A stretch of DNA of 64,000 nucleotides from Bacteroidota bacterium (GTDB lineage: Bacteria; Bacteroidota; Bacteroidia; Chitinophagales; Chitinophagaceae). Of this stretch, positions 34,219 through 43,435 are shown in pieces. Position 1 is the first letter of the stretch, and each line of letters begins with the position of its first letter. The stretch spans positions 229,742-293,741 of the forward strand of contig JAFAGI010000020.1 of the NCBI GenBank assembly GCA_023422835.1, read 5' to 3'. The position numbers were made by a program, and so were the translations under genes. The notes beneath the pieces are model-generated. The model was not told the origin of the DNA, did no database searches, and saw only the letters and a list, made by a program, of their open reading frames with translations.

Positions 34219-36177
34219 TTAGTGATGCGCATCAAACACATCTATTTTCCCCAATTTTTTTAATTCCCATTCTTTCTGCATTAAAAAAATAATGGGCGTC
34301 ACTAATAAAATATGAATGGCAGATGTAAACACGCCTCCTACCATCGGAAGCACAATAGGCTTCATCATATCGCTGCCTACACCCGTGCTCCACAGGAAGG
34401 GTACCAGGCCAAACAGCGTTACGCAGACGGTCATAATTTTTGGTCGCAATCTTTTAGCAGCGCCGGCTATTACATATTCTCTCAAGTCGTCTCGGGTAAT
34501 GGTTTCGCGGCTGTTGCCTTTAAGCGCTACAAGCTGCTGCATGGCATCGTTCAGGTAAATAACCATTACAATGCCGGTCTCAACGGCCAATCCGAACAGT
34601 GCAATAAAACCTACCGCTACCGCTACGGAGAGATTCACGCCCCAGATGTAGATCATAAAAGCGCCGCCGATTAATGCAAATGGAATGCTGATAAGGTTGA
34701 AGAAGGCTTCGCGGAAGGAATGGAACGCAAAATACATGGATAAGAAAATAACGACCAGTACGATGGGCAGGATCATTTTCATTGTTTGTTCACCTCTGAT
34801 GAGGTTTTCATATTGCCCGCTCCATTCCACAAAATAACCCTGCGGCATTTTGCCGATCATATTGTCTATTTTCTGTTTTGCTTCTTCCACCGTACTTCCC
34901 AAGTCTCTTTCGCGCACGTTGAACAGCACGGTGCCTCTGAGCATCGCGTTTTCCGAATTGATCATCGGCGGGCCTTCGCTGAGTTGTATGTTGGCAATGG
35001 CGCTCAGCGGAATGGTGCCATAATTCATTGTTTGCACCGGCAATCTTTTCAATGCTTCAAGGTTATTTCTAAAATCCTGCCCGTAGCGCGCATTCACCGT
35101 AAACCGCTGCCTTCCTTCAATGGTGGTGGTGAGCTCCATGCCACCCAAGGCGCTTTCCACCACGGCGTTCACCTCATCAATGCTGAGATTGTATCTTCCG
35201 ATTTCTCCACGATTCACTTCAATATCAATATATTTTCCGCCGGTGATGGGTTCTACAAACATGTCTTTTATGCCTTCTATGCCGGTAAGTTCATCTTTTA
35301 TTTTTTGAGATAAAGTATAAATGCTGTCCAGGTTTTGTCCATACACTTTTACGCCCACATCGGTCCGGATGCCGGTGGACAGCATGTTGATGCGGTTGAT
35401 GATGGGCATTGTCCAGCCGTTTGTTACGCCGGGTATCTGTAGCTTTGCATTCAGCTCATTGATGATATCATTTTTGGTATGCCCGCTTCTCCATTCGCTT
35501 TGTGGCTTTAATAAAATAATTGTTTCAATCATGCTGATGGGCGAATTATCCGTTGCGGTATTTGCCCTGCCTGCCTTGCCTAATACGTGCGCTACTTCCG
35601 GAACGGATTTGATGATTTTATCCTGTACCTGCAGCAGCCTTTTTGCTTCGGAATTAGAAATGTCGGGCAGGGTTACCGGCATAAACAGCAGGGAACCTTC
35701 GTCGAGCGGCGGCATAAATTCCCTGCCTAATCCCATAATCAGCGGAATGCTGATGATTAAGGCAGCTACATTAATCCCCAATACCGTTTTTCGCCATTTG
35801 ATGCACCATCTTATCAGCGGCTCATAGACTCTTTCCAGCCCGCGATTAATGGGATTGGTATTATCGTCTTTGAATTTCCCTTTCATAAAAAAAGAAATGA
35901 GCACGGGTGCGAGTGTAAGTACCAATATGGCATCTACCACCATGATAAAGGTTTTGGTGTATGCCAGGGGATGAAACAACTTGCCTTCCTGTCCTGTCAA
36001 CAGAAACACAGGCAGGAAAGAAGTAATGATGATGATTGTAGAGAAAAACACACCCCGTGAAACCTGTTTGCAGGATCGTTCGATGATGTTCATGCGAACG
36101 TCTTCAGGAATTTTTTGATACCCGGGTGCCGTTTTGTTTTTTTTCAATTTTAATCTGTTAAACCAATTACTTTTCAT
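34219..36177 (-). CDS. cusA: Heavy-metal RND efflux pump CusA, C-terminal part
   Basis: 652 residues covering the pump from the loop after TM4 to the end. It begins MKSNWFNRLK, then a basic linker, CKQVSRGVFFSTIIIITSF (TM5), the LTGQEGKLFHPLA block, the second periplasmic porter and docking domains (GREFMPPLDEGSLLFM), and TM8-12. It overlaps the N-terminal ORF by 11 nt in another frame. Together the two ORFs account for a complete CusA/CzcA, about 1,040-1,080 residues. Both halves look intact, so this is either a natural split with coupled translation or a single frameshift in the cytoplasmic loop. Confidence 0.9.
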   Translation of the reverse strand: MKSNWFNRLKLKKNKTAPGYQKIPEDVRMNIIERSCKQVSRGVFFSTIIIITSFLPVFLLTGQEGKLFHPLAYTKTFIMVVDAILVLTLAPVLISFFMKGKFKDDNTNPINRGLERVYEPLIRWCIKWRKTVLGINVAALIISIPLIMGLGREFMPPLDEGSLLFMPVTLPDISNSEAKRLLQVQDKIIKSVPEVAHVLGKAGRANTATDNSPISMIETIILLKPQSEWRSGHTKNDIINELNAKLQIPGVTNGWTMPIINRINMLSTGIRTDVGVKVYGQNLDSIYTLSQKIKDELTGIEGIKDMFVEPITGGKYIDIEVNRGEIGRYNLSIDEVNAVVESALGGMELTTTIEGRQRFTVNARYGQDFRNNLEALKRLPVQTMNYGTIPLSAIANIQLSEGPPMINSENAMLRGTVLFNVRERDLGSTVEEAKQKIDNMIGKMPQGYFVEWSGQYENLIRGEQTMKMILPIVLVVIFLSMYFAFHSFREAFFNLISIPFALIGGAFMIYIWGVNLSVAVAVGFIALFGLAVETGIVMVIYLNDAMQQLVALKGNSRETITRDDLREYVIAGAAKRLRPKIMTVCVTLFGLVPFLWSTGVGSDMMKPIVLPMVGGVFTSAIHILLVTPIIFLMQKEWELKKLGKIDVFDAHH

Positions 36178-37462
36178 CTGAATTTTTGGGGGATTTGTTC
36201 TGGTTTTGCCAAACCGAGAGGTTGCGATAGGCGTTTTCCGACATGATAATACCGTTATCCACGATCACCCCAATGGCCAGCGCAATGCCTGTGAGGGACA
36301 TGATATTTGAAGAAAGTCCAAACGCATTGAGCAGAATAAAAGCGATGGCAATGGTGATCGGGATTTGAATGATGATACTCAGAGCACTGCGCCAGTGAAA
36401 AAGAAAAAGGATCACGATAAGCGCCACAACAATGATTTCTTCAATCAGTTTAAATTTAATGTTGTCAATAGCGGCTTCAATAAGGGTGCTGCGGTCGTAA
36501 GAAGTTTCAAAAGTAACGCCCGCCGGCAAGCCTTTTTCCACTTCTTTCATTCTTGCTTTTACAACGTTGATTACTTTGTCGGCATTTTCGCCGTAGCGCA
36601 TCACCACAATTCCGCCCACTACTTCTCCTTCGCCATCAACGTCAAAAATGCCCAGGCGCAGGTCTCCGCCCATCTGCACGCTGCCAATGTCTCTGACTCT
36701 TACCGGAATGCCGTTGTTGCTGCTCAAAGCAATATTTTCCACATCTTCCTTGTTTTTTATGTAGCCCAGCCCGCGGATGATGTAGGCCATGTCAGTCATT
36801 TCAAATTTGCTGCCGCCAACATCGTTGTTGTTGGCTCTTACTTTGTTCATGACATCCATGAGCGAAATGTTGTAATACTGGAGCTTTACCGGGTCTACCA
36901 CTATCTGATATTGTTTTTCGAAACCTCCGAAGGAAGCCACTTCCGCCACGCCGGGCACTGTTTGCAAAGCAAATTTTACATACCAGTCCTGCAGCGCTCG
37001 TTGTTCGCCCAAGTCCATACGCGGCGCTTTGAAATGATACCAGAAAATATGCCCTACACCTGTGCCGTCGGGTCCGAGTGCGGGCGTAACGTCTTCGGGC
37101 AATAAGCGCTGGGCATAGTTCAGCCGTTCTAAAACTCTCGTTCTTGCCCAATAAATATCCACATCATCTTCAAAAATGATATAAATAAAGCTCATGCCGA
37201 ACATGGAAGTAGCGCGGATATTGCTCACGCGCGGCACGCCCTGCAGGTTGCTTACAAGCGGGTAGGTGATCTGGTCTTCTATTATTTGCGGCCCGCGCCC
37301 CATCCATTCCGTGTATACGATCACCTGATTTTCACTTAGATCGGGGATAGCGTCAATGGGATTTTTGCTCACGGCTGATATTCCCCACACCAACAGGCCG
37401 GCTGCTACAAGCAGCACGATGTACCTGTTGCGCAGGGACAGCTCAATTATTTTTTGAACCAT
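36167..37462 (-). CDS. cusA: Heavy-metal RND efflux pump CusA, N-terminal part
   Basis: 431 residues: TM1 (IVLLVAAGLLVWGISAV), the first periplasmic porter domain (TEWMGRGPQIIEDQITYPL), and TM2-TM4 with the HME-RND motif GVIVDNGIIMSENAYRNL, whose TM4 Asp belongs to the proton relay. It stops 23 residues after ENAYR in a cytoplasmic loop (QNQNKSPKNSDEK). The start of the second ORF lies inside its last codons (ATGAAAAGTAA). Proton-driven export of Cu(I)/Ag(I) from periplasm or cytoplasm is the family role. It sits 6 nt behind the first DUF3347 lipoprotein gene. Confidence 0.9.
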   Translation of the reverse strand: MVQKIIELSLRNRYIVLLVAAGLLVWGISAVSKNPIDAIPDLSENQVIVYTEWMGRGPQIIEDQITYPLVSNLQGVPRVSNIRATSMFGMSFIYIIFEDDVDIYWARTRVLERLNYAQRLLPEDVTPALGPDGTGVGHIFWYHFKAPRMDLGEQRALQDWYVKFALQTVPGVAEVASFGGFEKQYQIVVDPVKLQYYNISLMDVMNKVRANNNDVGGSKFEMTDMAYIIRGLGYIKNKEDVENIALSSNNGIPVRVRDIGSVQMGGDLRLGIFDVDGEGEVVGGIVVMRYGENADKVINVVKARMKEVEKGLPAGVTFETSYDRSTLIEAAIDNIKFKLIEEIIVVALIVILFLFHWRSALSIIIQIPITIAIAFILLNAFGLSSNIMSLTGIALAIGVIVDNGIIMSENAYRNLSVWQNQNKSPKNSDEK

Positions 37463-37468
37463 CTGTGT

Positions 37469-38056
37469 TTATTTTATTTCTTCCTGAATTTCTCCGCAGG
37501 TGAGCATTTCGCTACCGAAGTATGGGTTTTTAACTTCTTTAGAATCATTTAGCCAGAAAGCACCTTTATTATCGTTGTACATTGGGCAGAATATCTTGTA
37601 CATGGTTTTGCCGGCGCCGAAAGTCTTTGCTATGTCGTAAATATCGTGACTTAGCATTTCCAGGTGTTCTCTTTGATGAGCCATATTTTTGGTATTGGCT
37701 GCAATGTGTTCCGTGTGTTCTTTTATGTCTGCTTCCAAATCGGCAAATGTTTCCTGCTGTTCTGGTGTAAAGCCCGTTTTGTCTACTTTAGCAAGCGCTT
37801 CACCGATTGCTTTGGCGCCGCTGGCGGCTTCCTGTGGGTCGTCATTAGACAGCGCAAAAGTGAGATGCTGGTAGTGTGCGAAAACTTCACCGAATTTGGT
37901 TGGCGTGGCAGTTTGATTATGATCCATTTCCATGTCTTTCCTATTTTCCATATCGTGTTGCGTTTCCGCATTGTCTTTAGTCTTGTCCGCGTTGTTGTTG
38001 CAGGCAGATAAAATTAATACAGAGGCGGCTATCAAGCCGGTAAATAAATGTTTCAT
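37469..38056 (-). CDS. DUF3347 lipoprotein (first)
   Basis: 195 residues with lipobox LSAC (Cys19) and a Met/His/Asp-rich mature N-terminus (HDMENRKDMEMDHN) suited to soft-metal binding. The DUF3347 domain ends with the family pattern CPMYND...GAFWLND...NPYFGSEMLTCG. A two-Cys/two-Met arrangement of this kind is a plausible Cu(I) site. Members are frequent beside CusA/CusB in Bacteroidetes, and some adaptors carry the domain fused. It probably acts as a periplasmic metal chaperone or sequestering protein; that is inference. Confidence 0.88.
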   Translation of the reverse strand: MKHLFTGLIAASVLILSACNNNADKTKDNAETQHDMENRKDMEMDHNQTATPTKFGEVFAHYQHLTFALSNDDPQEAASGAKAIGEALAKVDKTGFTPEQQETFADLEADIKEHTEHIAANTKNMAHQREHLEMLSHDIYDIAKTFGAGKTMYKIFCPMYNDNKGAFWLNDSKEVKNPYFGSEMLTCGEIQEEIK

Positions 38057-38140
38057 TTTTTTTTGGTTTTAAAAGTTACTGATTTTTTTTGCTGAATTGT
38101 CGCTGACAGCGCATAGCGCCGTTATAAATTTTAGAAAGAT

Positions 38141-38677
38141 TTAGAAAGTTTTCTTTACAGAACCGCAGGTGAGCATGCTGCTGCCGTAGTAAGGATTTTT
38201 AATTTCCTTTTCATTGCTCAGCCAATAGGCTTTCGCCATGGGGCAATACTGCTGATAAACGGGTTTATCGCTTAGCTTAAATTTTTCTGCCAATGCCGCC
38301 ATATTGTTGGAAAGGTTTGAAAAAGATTTGCGTTGTGCAGCTATATCTTTTGCGTCTGCAATGGCTGAAGCATCTTTGCGCAAGGCGTTTACATTGCCTT
38401 CCGAAAGGTGACGGTACGAAATAAGAGAAGCGGTTTGTGAAAACTGGTTGGCATGGCTCGCAGCTTTTGACTGGTCGTCTGCTACCAGCGCATCTTTTAT
38501 GCCTAAGTAATGAATGTATAGCGCTTGTATTTGTTCATCAGGAGATTTATCCTTTGCGCTGGCAGCAGATGTAGATTGGGGAGGTGTGGCAGCGCCGTGT
38601 TGAGCATGATTATGCTGTGCATTTACATTGAAAAATGCAGCGAGTGAAAGCCCAATGGACAGGAATATTTTTGTCAT
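38141..38677 (-). CDS. DUF3347 periplasmic protein (second)
   Basis: 178 residues with a cleavable signal peptide ending NVNAQ, not a lipobox. The mature N-terminus has His clusters (HNHAQHG). The domain closes with YCPMAKAYWLSN...NPYYGSSMLTCG, the same pattern as the first copy 84 nt downstream, so the two are diverged paralogues: one free in the periplasm and one membrane-anchored. Confidence 0.87.
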   Translation of the reverse strand: MTKIFLSIGLSLAAFFNVNAQHNHAQHGAATPPQSTSAASAKDKSPDEQIQALYIHYLGIKDALVADDQSKAASHANQFSQTASLISYRHLSEGNVNALRKDASAIADAKDIAAQRKSFSNLSNNMAALAEKFKLSDKPVYQQYCPMAKAYWLSNEKEIKNPYYGSSMLTCGSVKKTF

Positions 38678-38769
38678 TTTTGAAAGAATTTATTGTGTTG
38701 AGAAATAAAAAATCCGCATCACAACAAGTGATAGCGGCTAAGCTGCACAGCGGCAGCTACACAATAATT

Positions 38770-39168
38770 CTAAATACGAAAAGTGCAGTTGAATAGGTAA
38801 GCAGGAACAGACCCGGCATCAGGAGGAGCATTACTCCGCGGTAGTTGTTTGACCCTTGAAGACAAGATTACTGTTTGCACATGAAGAGGCTGGGCCGGAA
38901 GCGCAAGGGCAAATGCTTCTAAAGCCGGAATTTTGGCAACATCAGATTGTTGGTAGTCGCCGGTTTTAAAAACCTTGTGCTCATCTTTGCAGCAGCCTTG
39001 TGTATTTTTGGTTTTCATGCCGCAATTGCTGCACGCAGCATCCTGCATAGCGGTTTGCCACAAATCAGTTTCTATGAGCTTATCCATACAATAGTGCATG
39101 TGCACCGTCATCCCCGTTGAGGAGGAGAGGAAGAGAAAAGCTAATATGGATGCAATAAATTTTTTCAC
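38770..39168 (-). CDS. HYC_CC_PP family secreted cysteine-rich protein
   Basis: 132 residues with a GTG start at 39168, signal peptide (about 1-19), and the family landmarks in order: HMHYCMD (near 23-29), a CSNCG pair, GCCKDE near 58, and APPD near the C-terminus. Function is unknown. It leads the metal-resistance gene run and may bind copper through its His/Cys motifs. A TAATTTTG sequence (39189-39196, minus strand), which matches TAnnTTTG, lies 20 nt before the start and may be the -7 box of the island promoter, though no clear -33 box is visible. Confidence 0.82.
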   Translation of the reverse strand: MKKFIASILAFLFLSSSTGMTVHMHYCMDKLIETDLWQTAMQDAACSNCGMKTKNTQGCCKDEHKVFKTGDYQQSDVAKIPALEAFALALPAQPLHVQTVILSSRVKQLPRSNAPPDAGSVPAYLFNCTFRI

Positions 39169-39468
39169 AAGAACGAACTTATCGAAAACAAAATTAAGGC
39201 ATTTATTTTCAATAGTGAAATTTTTTTTATTTCTCCAATGTTAAATTCTGATTTGTAAGTGTGAAACCTCTTTTTCAAGCCGCATCTCTGCTTGACTTTT
39301 GTTGACATTCGCAACCTAATATTAATTCCTCTTTTGCGGAAGGATTACTTTCAGAGGGCAGTTTTTTTAATTAGCAACCTTTAAAAAAATTTGTATTTCA
39401 AAAAAAGGGGAAGTAGACCCCACTCTGGGAGACAACCTCTTTTTATAATTATTGTTTTTAAAATAACT
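39169..39468. other. Intergenic region between secY and the copper island
   Basis: About 300 bp, A+T-rich. It contains the possible -7 box at 39189-39196 for the HYC_CC_PP gene. No terminator with a clear stem and T run was found after secY, and no remnant of map, infA or rpmJ was recognised. Confidence 0.5.
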
Positions 39469-40809
39469 CTATACACCAATACCAGATCGGCCTTGTATGC
39501 GCTGCCCGCTGCCCATCAATCCGTCGTAAGAACGCATTAAGAGGTGGGTTTCTATCTGCTGCAAAGTATCCAGTACTACTGCTACCATGATCAGCAGTGA
39601 AGTACCGCCGAAGAAATAGCTGAAGCCCTGAGTTACGCCCATCAACTGGGCAAAGCCAGGCAGAATACCTACTATTGCCAGGAAGATAGCGCCCGGCAAA
39701 GTGATCCTGTCCATGATGGTGCCAATAAAGTCGGATGTGGGTTTTCCGGGTTGTACGCCGGGAATAAAACCATTGTTCCTCTTAAGGTCTTCGCCCATTT
39801 GTTTGGGGTTAAAGATCAAAGCCGTGTACAGGAATGTAAATGCTATCACCATGAATGAATAGATGAGCATGTACCACAAGTTGGTATGGTCGCTGAACAT
39901 CTGCGCGATGCTGCTGGCAGATTCAATGTTGGTAAAAGAGATCAGGGTAGGCAGGAACATGATAGCTTGTGCAAAGATAATAGGCATTACACCTGCAGCG
40001 TTGACCTTTAAAGGTAAGAACTGCCTGGCGCCGCCAACGGTCCTGTTGCCGACAACCTGTTTAGCATAGTTTACCTGCAACTTACGCACTCCCTGCACCA
40101 GTACAATGATTGCCATTACGATCAATACGAAAGCTGCAATTTCTATGAGGAATATCAACAAGCCGCCGCCGCCTCTTGTGCTTTTGGCCTCAAACTCCTG
40201 GATAAGTGATTGTGGTAATCGTGCGAGGATACCCACCATAATGAGGATAGAGATGCCATTGCCCAATCCTTTGTCCTGGATCTTTTCGCCCAGCCACATT
40301 ACAAATAAAGTACCTGCGGTAAGGCAAATGATGGTAGAAATAAAGAAGTAAGGCTCGTAAGATGGTATCATAGCCGCTGCATAGGCAGGGCTTTTCAGGT
40401 AAGAAACATAGGCGCTTCCCTGTAAGATGGTAACGATCACAGTAAGATAGCGTGTCCACTGGGATATTTTTTTCTGCCCGCTTGGCCCTTCTTTCTGTAC
40501 TTTCTGTAACTGGGGTACCAATACCGTCATCAATTGCATGAAGATAGATGCAGAGATATAAGGCATTACACCCAATGCCAGGAAAGAAGCCTGTGAAAAG
40601 GCGCCGCCGGCAAACGTATCAAACAAACCTAATAAACCGGTATTGGCTGCATTCTTGGCTGACTCCTGCAAAACCACCGGGTCAAGGCCCGGCAAAACAA
40701 TGTGCGTACCAAATCTGTAAACGAAAATAAGCAATAAAGTAAGTATTATTTTATTGCGCAATTCTTCTATTTCCCAAATATGCTTAAGGGTCTGAATAAA
40801 TTTTTTCAT
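39469..40809 (-). CDS. secY: Protein translocase subunit SecY
   Basis: Ten-helix channel of the SecYEG translocon. The 446 residues begin MKKFIQTLKHIWEIEELRNK, with the plug-region pattern (LPGLDP, GLFDTFAGGAFSQAS), TM blocks including IFMQLMTVLVPQLQK, the cytoplasmic loop NPKQMGEDLKRNNGFIPG, and the C-terminal MRSYDGLMG. Length is normal. It follows rplO as expected but with a 230-nt gap holding a terminator and a long hairpin, so its expression may be partly separate. The genes usually after secY are missing. Confidence 0.97.
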   Translation of the reverse strand: MKKFIQTLKHIWEIEELRNKIILTLLLIFVYRFGTHIVLPGLDPVVLQESAKNAANTGLLGLFDTFAGGAFSQASFLALGVMPYISASIFMQLMTVLVPQLQKVQKEGPSGQKKISQWTRYLTVIVTILQGSAYVSYLKSPAYAAAMIPSYEPYFFISTIICLTAGTLFVMWLGEKIQDKGLGNGISILIMVGILARLPQSLIQEFEAKSTRGGGGLLIFLIEIAAFVLIVMAIIVLVQGVRKLQVNYAKQVVGNRTVGGARQFLPLKVNAAGVMPIIFAQAIMFLPTLISFTNIESASSIAQMFSDHTNLWYMLIYSFMVIAFTFLYTALIFNPKQMGEDLKRNNGFIPGVQPGKPTSDFIGTIMDRITLPGAIFLAIVGILPGFAQLMGVTQGFSYFFGGTSLLIMVAVVLDTLQQIETHLLMRSYDGLMGSGQRIQGRSGIGV

Positions 40810-40891
40810 GTGTAATGTATCACTGCTTTTTATGCCACATGGAACGCGTCATAGAGATGTAAACAACCCCGGATGACTCATTTCACTTATA

Positions 40892-40941
40892 TTTTTACAA
40901 GTTTTACCGCTTTACCACGATGGTAAAACGGTTTGTAAAAA
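40892..40941 (-). promoter_or_regulatory. Long hairpin in the secY leader
   Basis: TTTTTACA (40892-40899) pairs with TGTAAAAA (40934-40941), ACCG with CGGT, and TTTACCA with TGGTAAA around a CGA loop. That gives 19 base pairs interrupted by one 6-nt bulge and single unpaired bases. It lies 83 nt before secY in the 230-nt gap. No T run follows, so it reads as a leader structure rather than a terminator. Confidence 0.6.
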
Positions 40942-41002
40942 TACTTATTTTAATATACTTTCCTAATATTTATTAAGAAAAAGATAAAAGAACTTAAAAG
41001 CT

Positions 41003-41027
41003 AAAAAGACGTATCGTGAGATACGCC
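41003..41027 (-). terminator. Terminator or attenuator between rplO and secY
   Basis: On the minus strand GGCGTATC-TCAC-GATACGTC (8 bp with one G-U pair) is followed by TTTTTAG, 13 nt after the rplO stop codon. It could end, or reduce, transcription from the ribosomal-protein genes into secY. Confidence 0.65.
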
Positions 41028-41039
41028 TCAGCTGTATAA

Positions 41040-41489
41040 TTATTTCAAAATTTCAATGGTGCCGCCCAAACCTTCAATTGCTGCTTTAGCTTTTTCGCTA
41101 ATGGCATTTACTTTAAAGTTTAGTTTGGTAGCCAGCTCGCCGTTACCCAGGATCTTAACTTTATCGGTTCTGTTGATCAGTGAATTCATGTAAAGGTTGT
41201 CAACTGAAAACTCAGTGAAACCGTATTTGGCTATCAGCAATTCTATCTGAGCAAGATTAAATACTTTATATTCTGTACGGTTGTTGTTTTTAAATCCGCG
41301 TTTAGGAGTGCGTCTCTGTATCGGCATCTGTCCGCCTTCGTGGCCCAGTTTCATCTGGTATCCTCTGCGGCTTTGCTGTCCTTTATTACCTTTTGTAGAT
41401 GTGCCGCCCTTACCTGAAGCCTCACCGCGGCCAAGGCGCTTTTGTTTGTGTACCGAACCTTCTGCAGGTTTTAAATTGTGTAATTTCAT
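41040..41489 (-). CDS. rplO: 50S ribosomal protein L15
   Basis: 149 residues. Late-assembling large-subunit protein. The N-terminus MKLHNLKPAEGSVHKQKRLG and the Gly/Lys-rich GRGEASGKGGTSTKGNKGQ are typical of bacterial L15, and the C-terminus carries AISEKAKAAIEGLGG. Length is normal. It follows rpmD after 67 nt and precedes a terminator-like hairpin. Confidence 0.97.
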   Translation of the reverse strand: MKLHNLKPAEGSVHKQKRLGRGEASGKGGTSTKGNKGQQSRRGYQMKLGHEGGQMPIQRRTPKRGFKNNNRTEYKVFNLAQIELLIAKYGFTEFSVDNLYMNSLINRTDKVKILGNGELATKLNFKVNAISEKAKAAIEGLGGTIEILK

Positions 41490-41556
41490 TTTTATTGATT
41501 TTTAACTCAGCGGGAAAAATCTTCCCTCGCAGGCCCTTGCGGGCTATTTTTTAAAC

Positions 41557-41742
41557 TTATTCTTTTACTTCTTCTACTACAACCAGGTGAGCTACTTTTT
41601 CTACCATGCCCAATACCTGCGGAGTAGCTTCTACTTCTTTGCTAGCGTTTAATTTTCTAAGACCGAGCGCCAAAAGTGTATCTTTTTGCTTTTGAGGTCT
41701 GTCGATACAGCTTTTTACCTTGGTGATTTTAATCTTTGCCAT
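41557..41742 (-). CDS. rpmD: 50S ribosomal protein L30
   Basis: 61 residues beginning MAKIKITKVKSCIDRPQKQK with the conserved TLLALGLRKLN. Normal length. Position between rpsE and rplO is canonical, which secures this short call. Confidence 0.96.
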   Translation of the reverse strand: MAKIKITKVKSCIDRPQKQKDTLLALGLRKLNASKEVEATPQVLGMVEKVAHLVVVEEVKE

Positions 41743-41818
41743 AATGATTACGTTTTTACGTGGTACTTTTTACACGGTAAATTGTACCTGTACGTTTTTT
41801 GCGTGATAACGTGGAAAT

Positions 41819-42340
41819 TTATCCGTTAAATACTTTGTTTAATTTAATGTTGCGGTCTTTTGCTACCACCAACGGCTCTCTTAAAAGCGTTAATGCATTT
41901 ACAGTAGCTTTAACCACGTTGTGCGGGTTGGCAGATCCCAGGCTCTTAGACAATACGTCTGTAAGGCCTGCGCTTTCCAGCACAGCGCGCATGCTGCCTC
42001 CTGCGATAACGCCCGTACCAGTAGATGCCGGCTTGATCAATACTTTAGCTGCACCTGATTTACCAGCCTGTTCGTGAGGGATGGTACCATTGCGCAAAGG
42101 AACCCTTACCAGGTTCTTTTTGGCATCTTCAATACCTTTTGTAATAGCTTCCTGTACTTCTTTTGCTTTACCCAAGCCCTGGCCTACGAGGCCGTTTTCA
42201 TTTCCTACCACCACTAATGCAGAGAAGCTGAAAGTACGTCCACCTTTGGTAGTTTTCACTACACGGTTGATGGAAACCACTCTTTCTTTAAATTCCGAAT
42301 CGCCGGTTGGCTTTACTTTATTTTCAGTTACTTTAGACAT
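41819..42340 (-). CDS. rpsE: 30S ribosomal protein S5
   Basis: 173 residues. Small-subunit protein at the mRNA entry and decoding region. It has the double-stranded-RNA-binding-like N-terminal domain ([39 protein letters not shown]) and the C-terminal domain ([32 protein letters not shown]). Normal length and position. Confidence 0.97.
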   Translation of the reverse strand: MSKVTENKVKPTGDSEFKERVVSINRVVKTTKGGRTFSFSALVVVGNENGLVGQGLGKAKEVQEAITKGIEDAKKNLVRVPLRNGTIPHEQAGKSGAAKVLIKPASTGTGVIAGGSMRAVLESAGLTDVLSKSLGSANPHNVVKATVNALTLLREPLVVAKDRNIKLNKVFNG

Positions 42341-42383
42341 ATATCTGTTTTCTGTGTTTGTTCAAATAATTTTTCAGACAGCA

Positions 42384-42734
42384 TTAAAACTCCAAACCAT
42401 TCTCTCTTGCACCTTCGGCTGCTGCTTTGATACGCCCGTGGTAAAGATTACCGCCACGGTCGAATACTACTTTTTTTATACCGAGATCCACTGCTTTGCG
42501 GGCAATAGCTGCTCCTGCAAGTTTGGATTTCTCTGTTTTGGTACCGCTTTGTGCTGCGATATCTTTATCTTTCGTAGAAGCAGAAGAGATGGTAACGCCG
42601 TCATGATCGTTGATCAGTTGCAGGTAAAGATCGGTATTGCTGCGAAATACAGACAAACGCGGCTTTTCCGCTGTACCTGAAACTTTCTTGCGAATCCTGT
42701 TGCGAATCTTTTGTTTTTTTAACTTTAGGTCCAT
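42384..42734 (-). CDS. rplR: 50S ribosomal protein L18
   Basis: 116 residues. 5S rRNA-binding protein. The basic N-terminus ([19 protein letters not shown]) is followed by [16 protein letters not shown] and the C-terminal [16 protein letters not shown] and [12 protein letters not shown]. Length and position are canonical. Confidence 0.97.
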   Translation of the reverse strand: MDLKLKKQKIRNRIRKKVSGTAEKPRLSVFRSNTDLYLQLINDHDGVTISSASTKDKDIAAQSGTKTEKSKLAGAAIARKAVDLGIKKVVFDRGGNLYHGRIKAAAEGARENGLEF

Positions 42735-42787
42735 TTTTTTATTTTTAAATCTTCCGATGCTGCCGGAAGATGATATTACACAATAGT

Positions 42788-43342
42788 TTATTTACCAGCA
42801 GCTTTACCTGACTTGCGACGGATGTATTCTCCAACGTATTTAACACCTTTTCCTTTGTATGGTTCAGGTTTGCGCAGGCTACGGATCTTTGCTGCCACCT
42901 GTCCGAGCAACTGTTTATCTGAGCCTTCCAGAATTACCAGCGGGTTTTTACCTTTTTCTGTTACGGTAGTTACTTTCAGTTCTTTAGGTAATTCAAAGAT
43001 AATGTTGTGAGAATAGCCCAGAGAAAGGTCAAGCGTATTGCCTTGGCTGGAAGCCTTGAAGCCTACACCTACCAATTCCAGGTCTTTTTTGAATCCTTCG
43101 TGAGCGCCTTTTACCAGGTTGGCCAGCAACGCACGGGAAAGCCCGTGGATAGCTCTGTGGCGGATCTGGTCTGTAGGGCGTGTAAGAACGATTTCACCTT
43201 CTTTCACTTCCACTTTAATTTCACGGTCAATCGTCTGTTTCAATTCGCCTTTGCTGCCTTTGGCAGTCACTACGTTATCATTGCCCACTGAAATTGTAAC
43301 GCCGGCAGGTATTGTGATCGGTTGTTTTCCTATACGAGACAT
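42788..43342 (-). CDS. rplF: 50S ribosomal protein L6
   Basis: 184 residues. Binds 23S rRNA near the sarcin-ricin loop. Starts [17 protein letters not shown] and contains [23 protein letters not shown] and the conserved [16 protein letters not shown] near the C-terminus. Normal length and order. Confidence 0.97.
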   Translation of the reverse strand: MSRIGKQPITIPAGVTISVGNDNVVTAKGSKGELKQTIDREIKVEVKEGEIVLTRPTDQIRHRAIHGLSRALLANLVKGAHEGFKKDLELVGVGFKASSQGNTLDLSLGYSHNIIFELPKELKVTTVTEKGKNPLVILEGSDKQLLGQVAAKIRSLRKPEPYKGKGVKYVGEYIRRKSGKAAGK

Positions 43343-43435
43343 ACTTTGTAATTTTTTTATTTTATTGAATGCTTTCCGACCGGTCAGCCTGGTATGCTCC
43401 GGCTTAATGTATCTGGAAAGTAAATATCAGAACGA

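Noticed and set aside
36365..37105. A 246-codon plus-strand frame opposite the CusA N-terminal ORF
   Set aside because: Antisense shadow of a conserved membrane protein gene; the His/Phe/Tyr-rich translation reflects codon complementarity.
42081..42680. A 199-codon plus-strand frame opposite rpsE and rplR
   Set aside because: It covers two ribosomal-protein genes in antisense with no promoter and no family match.
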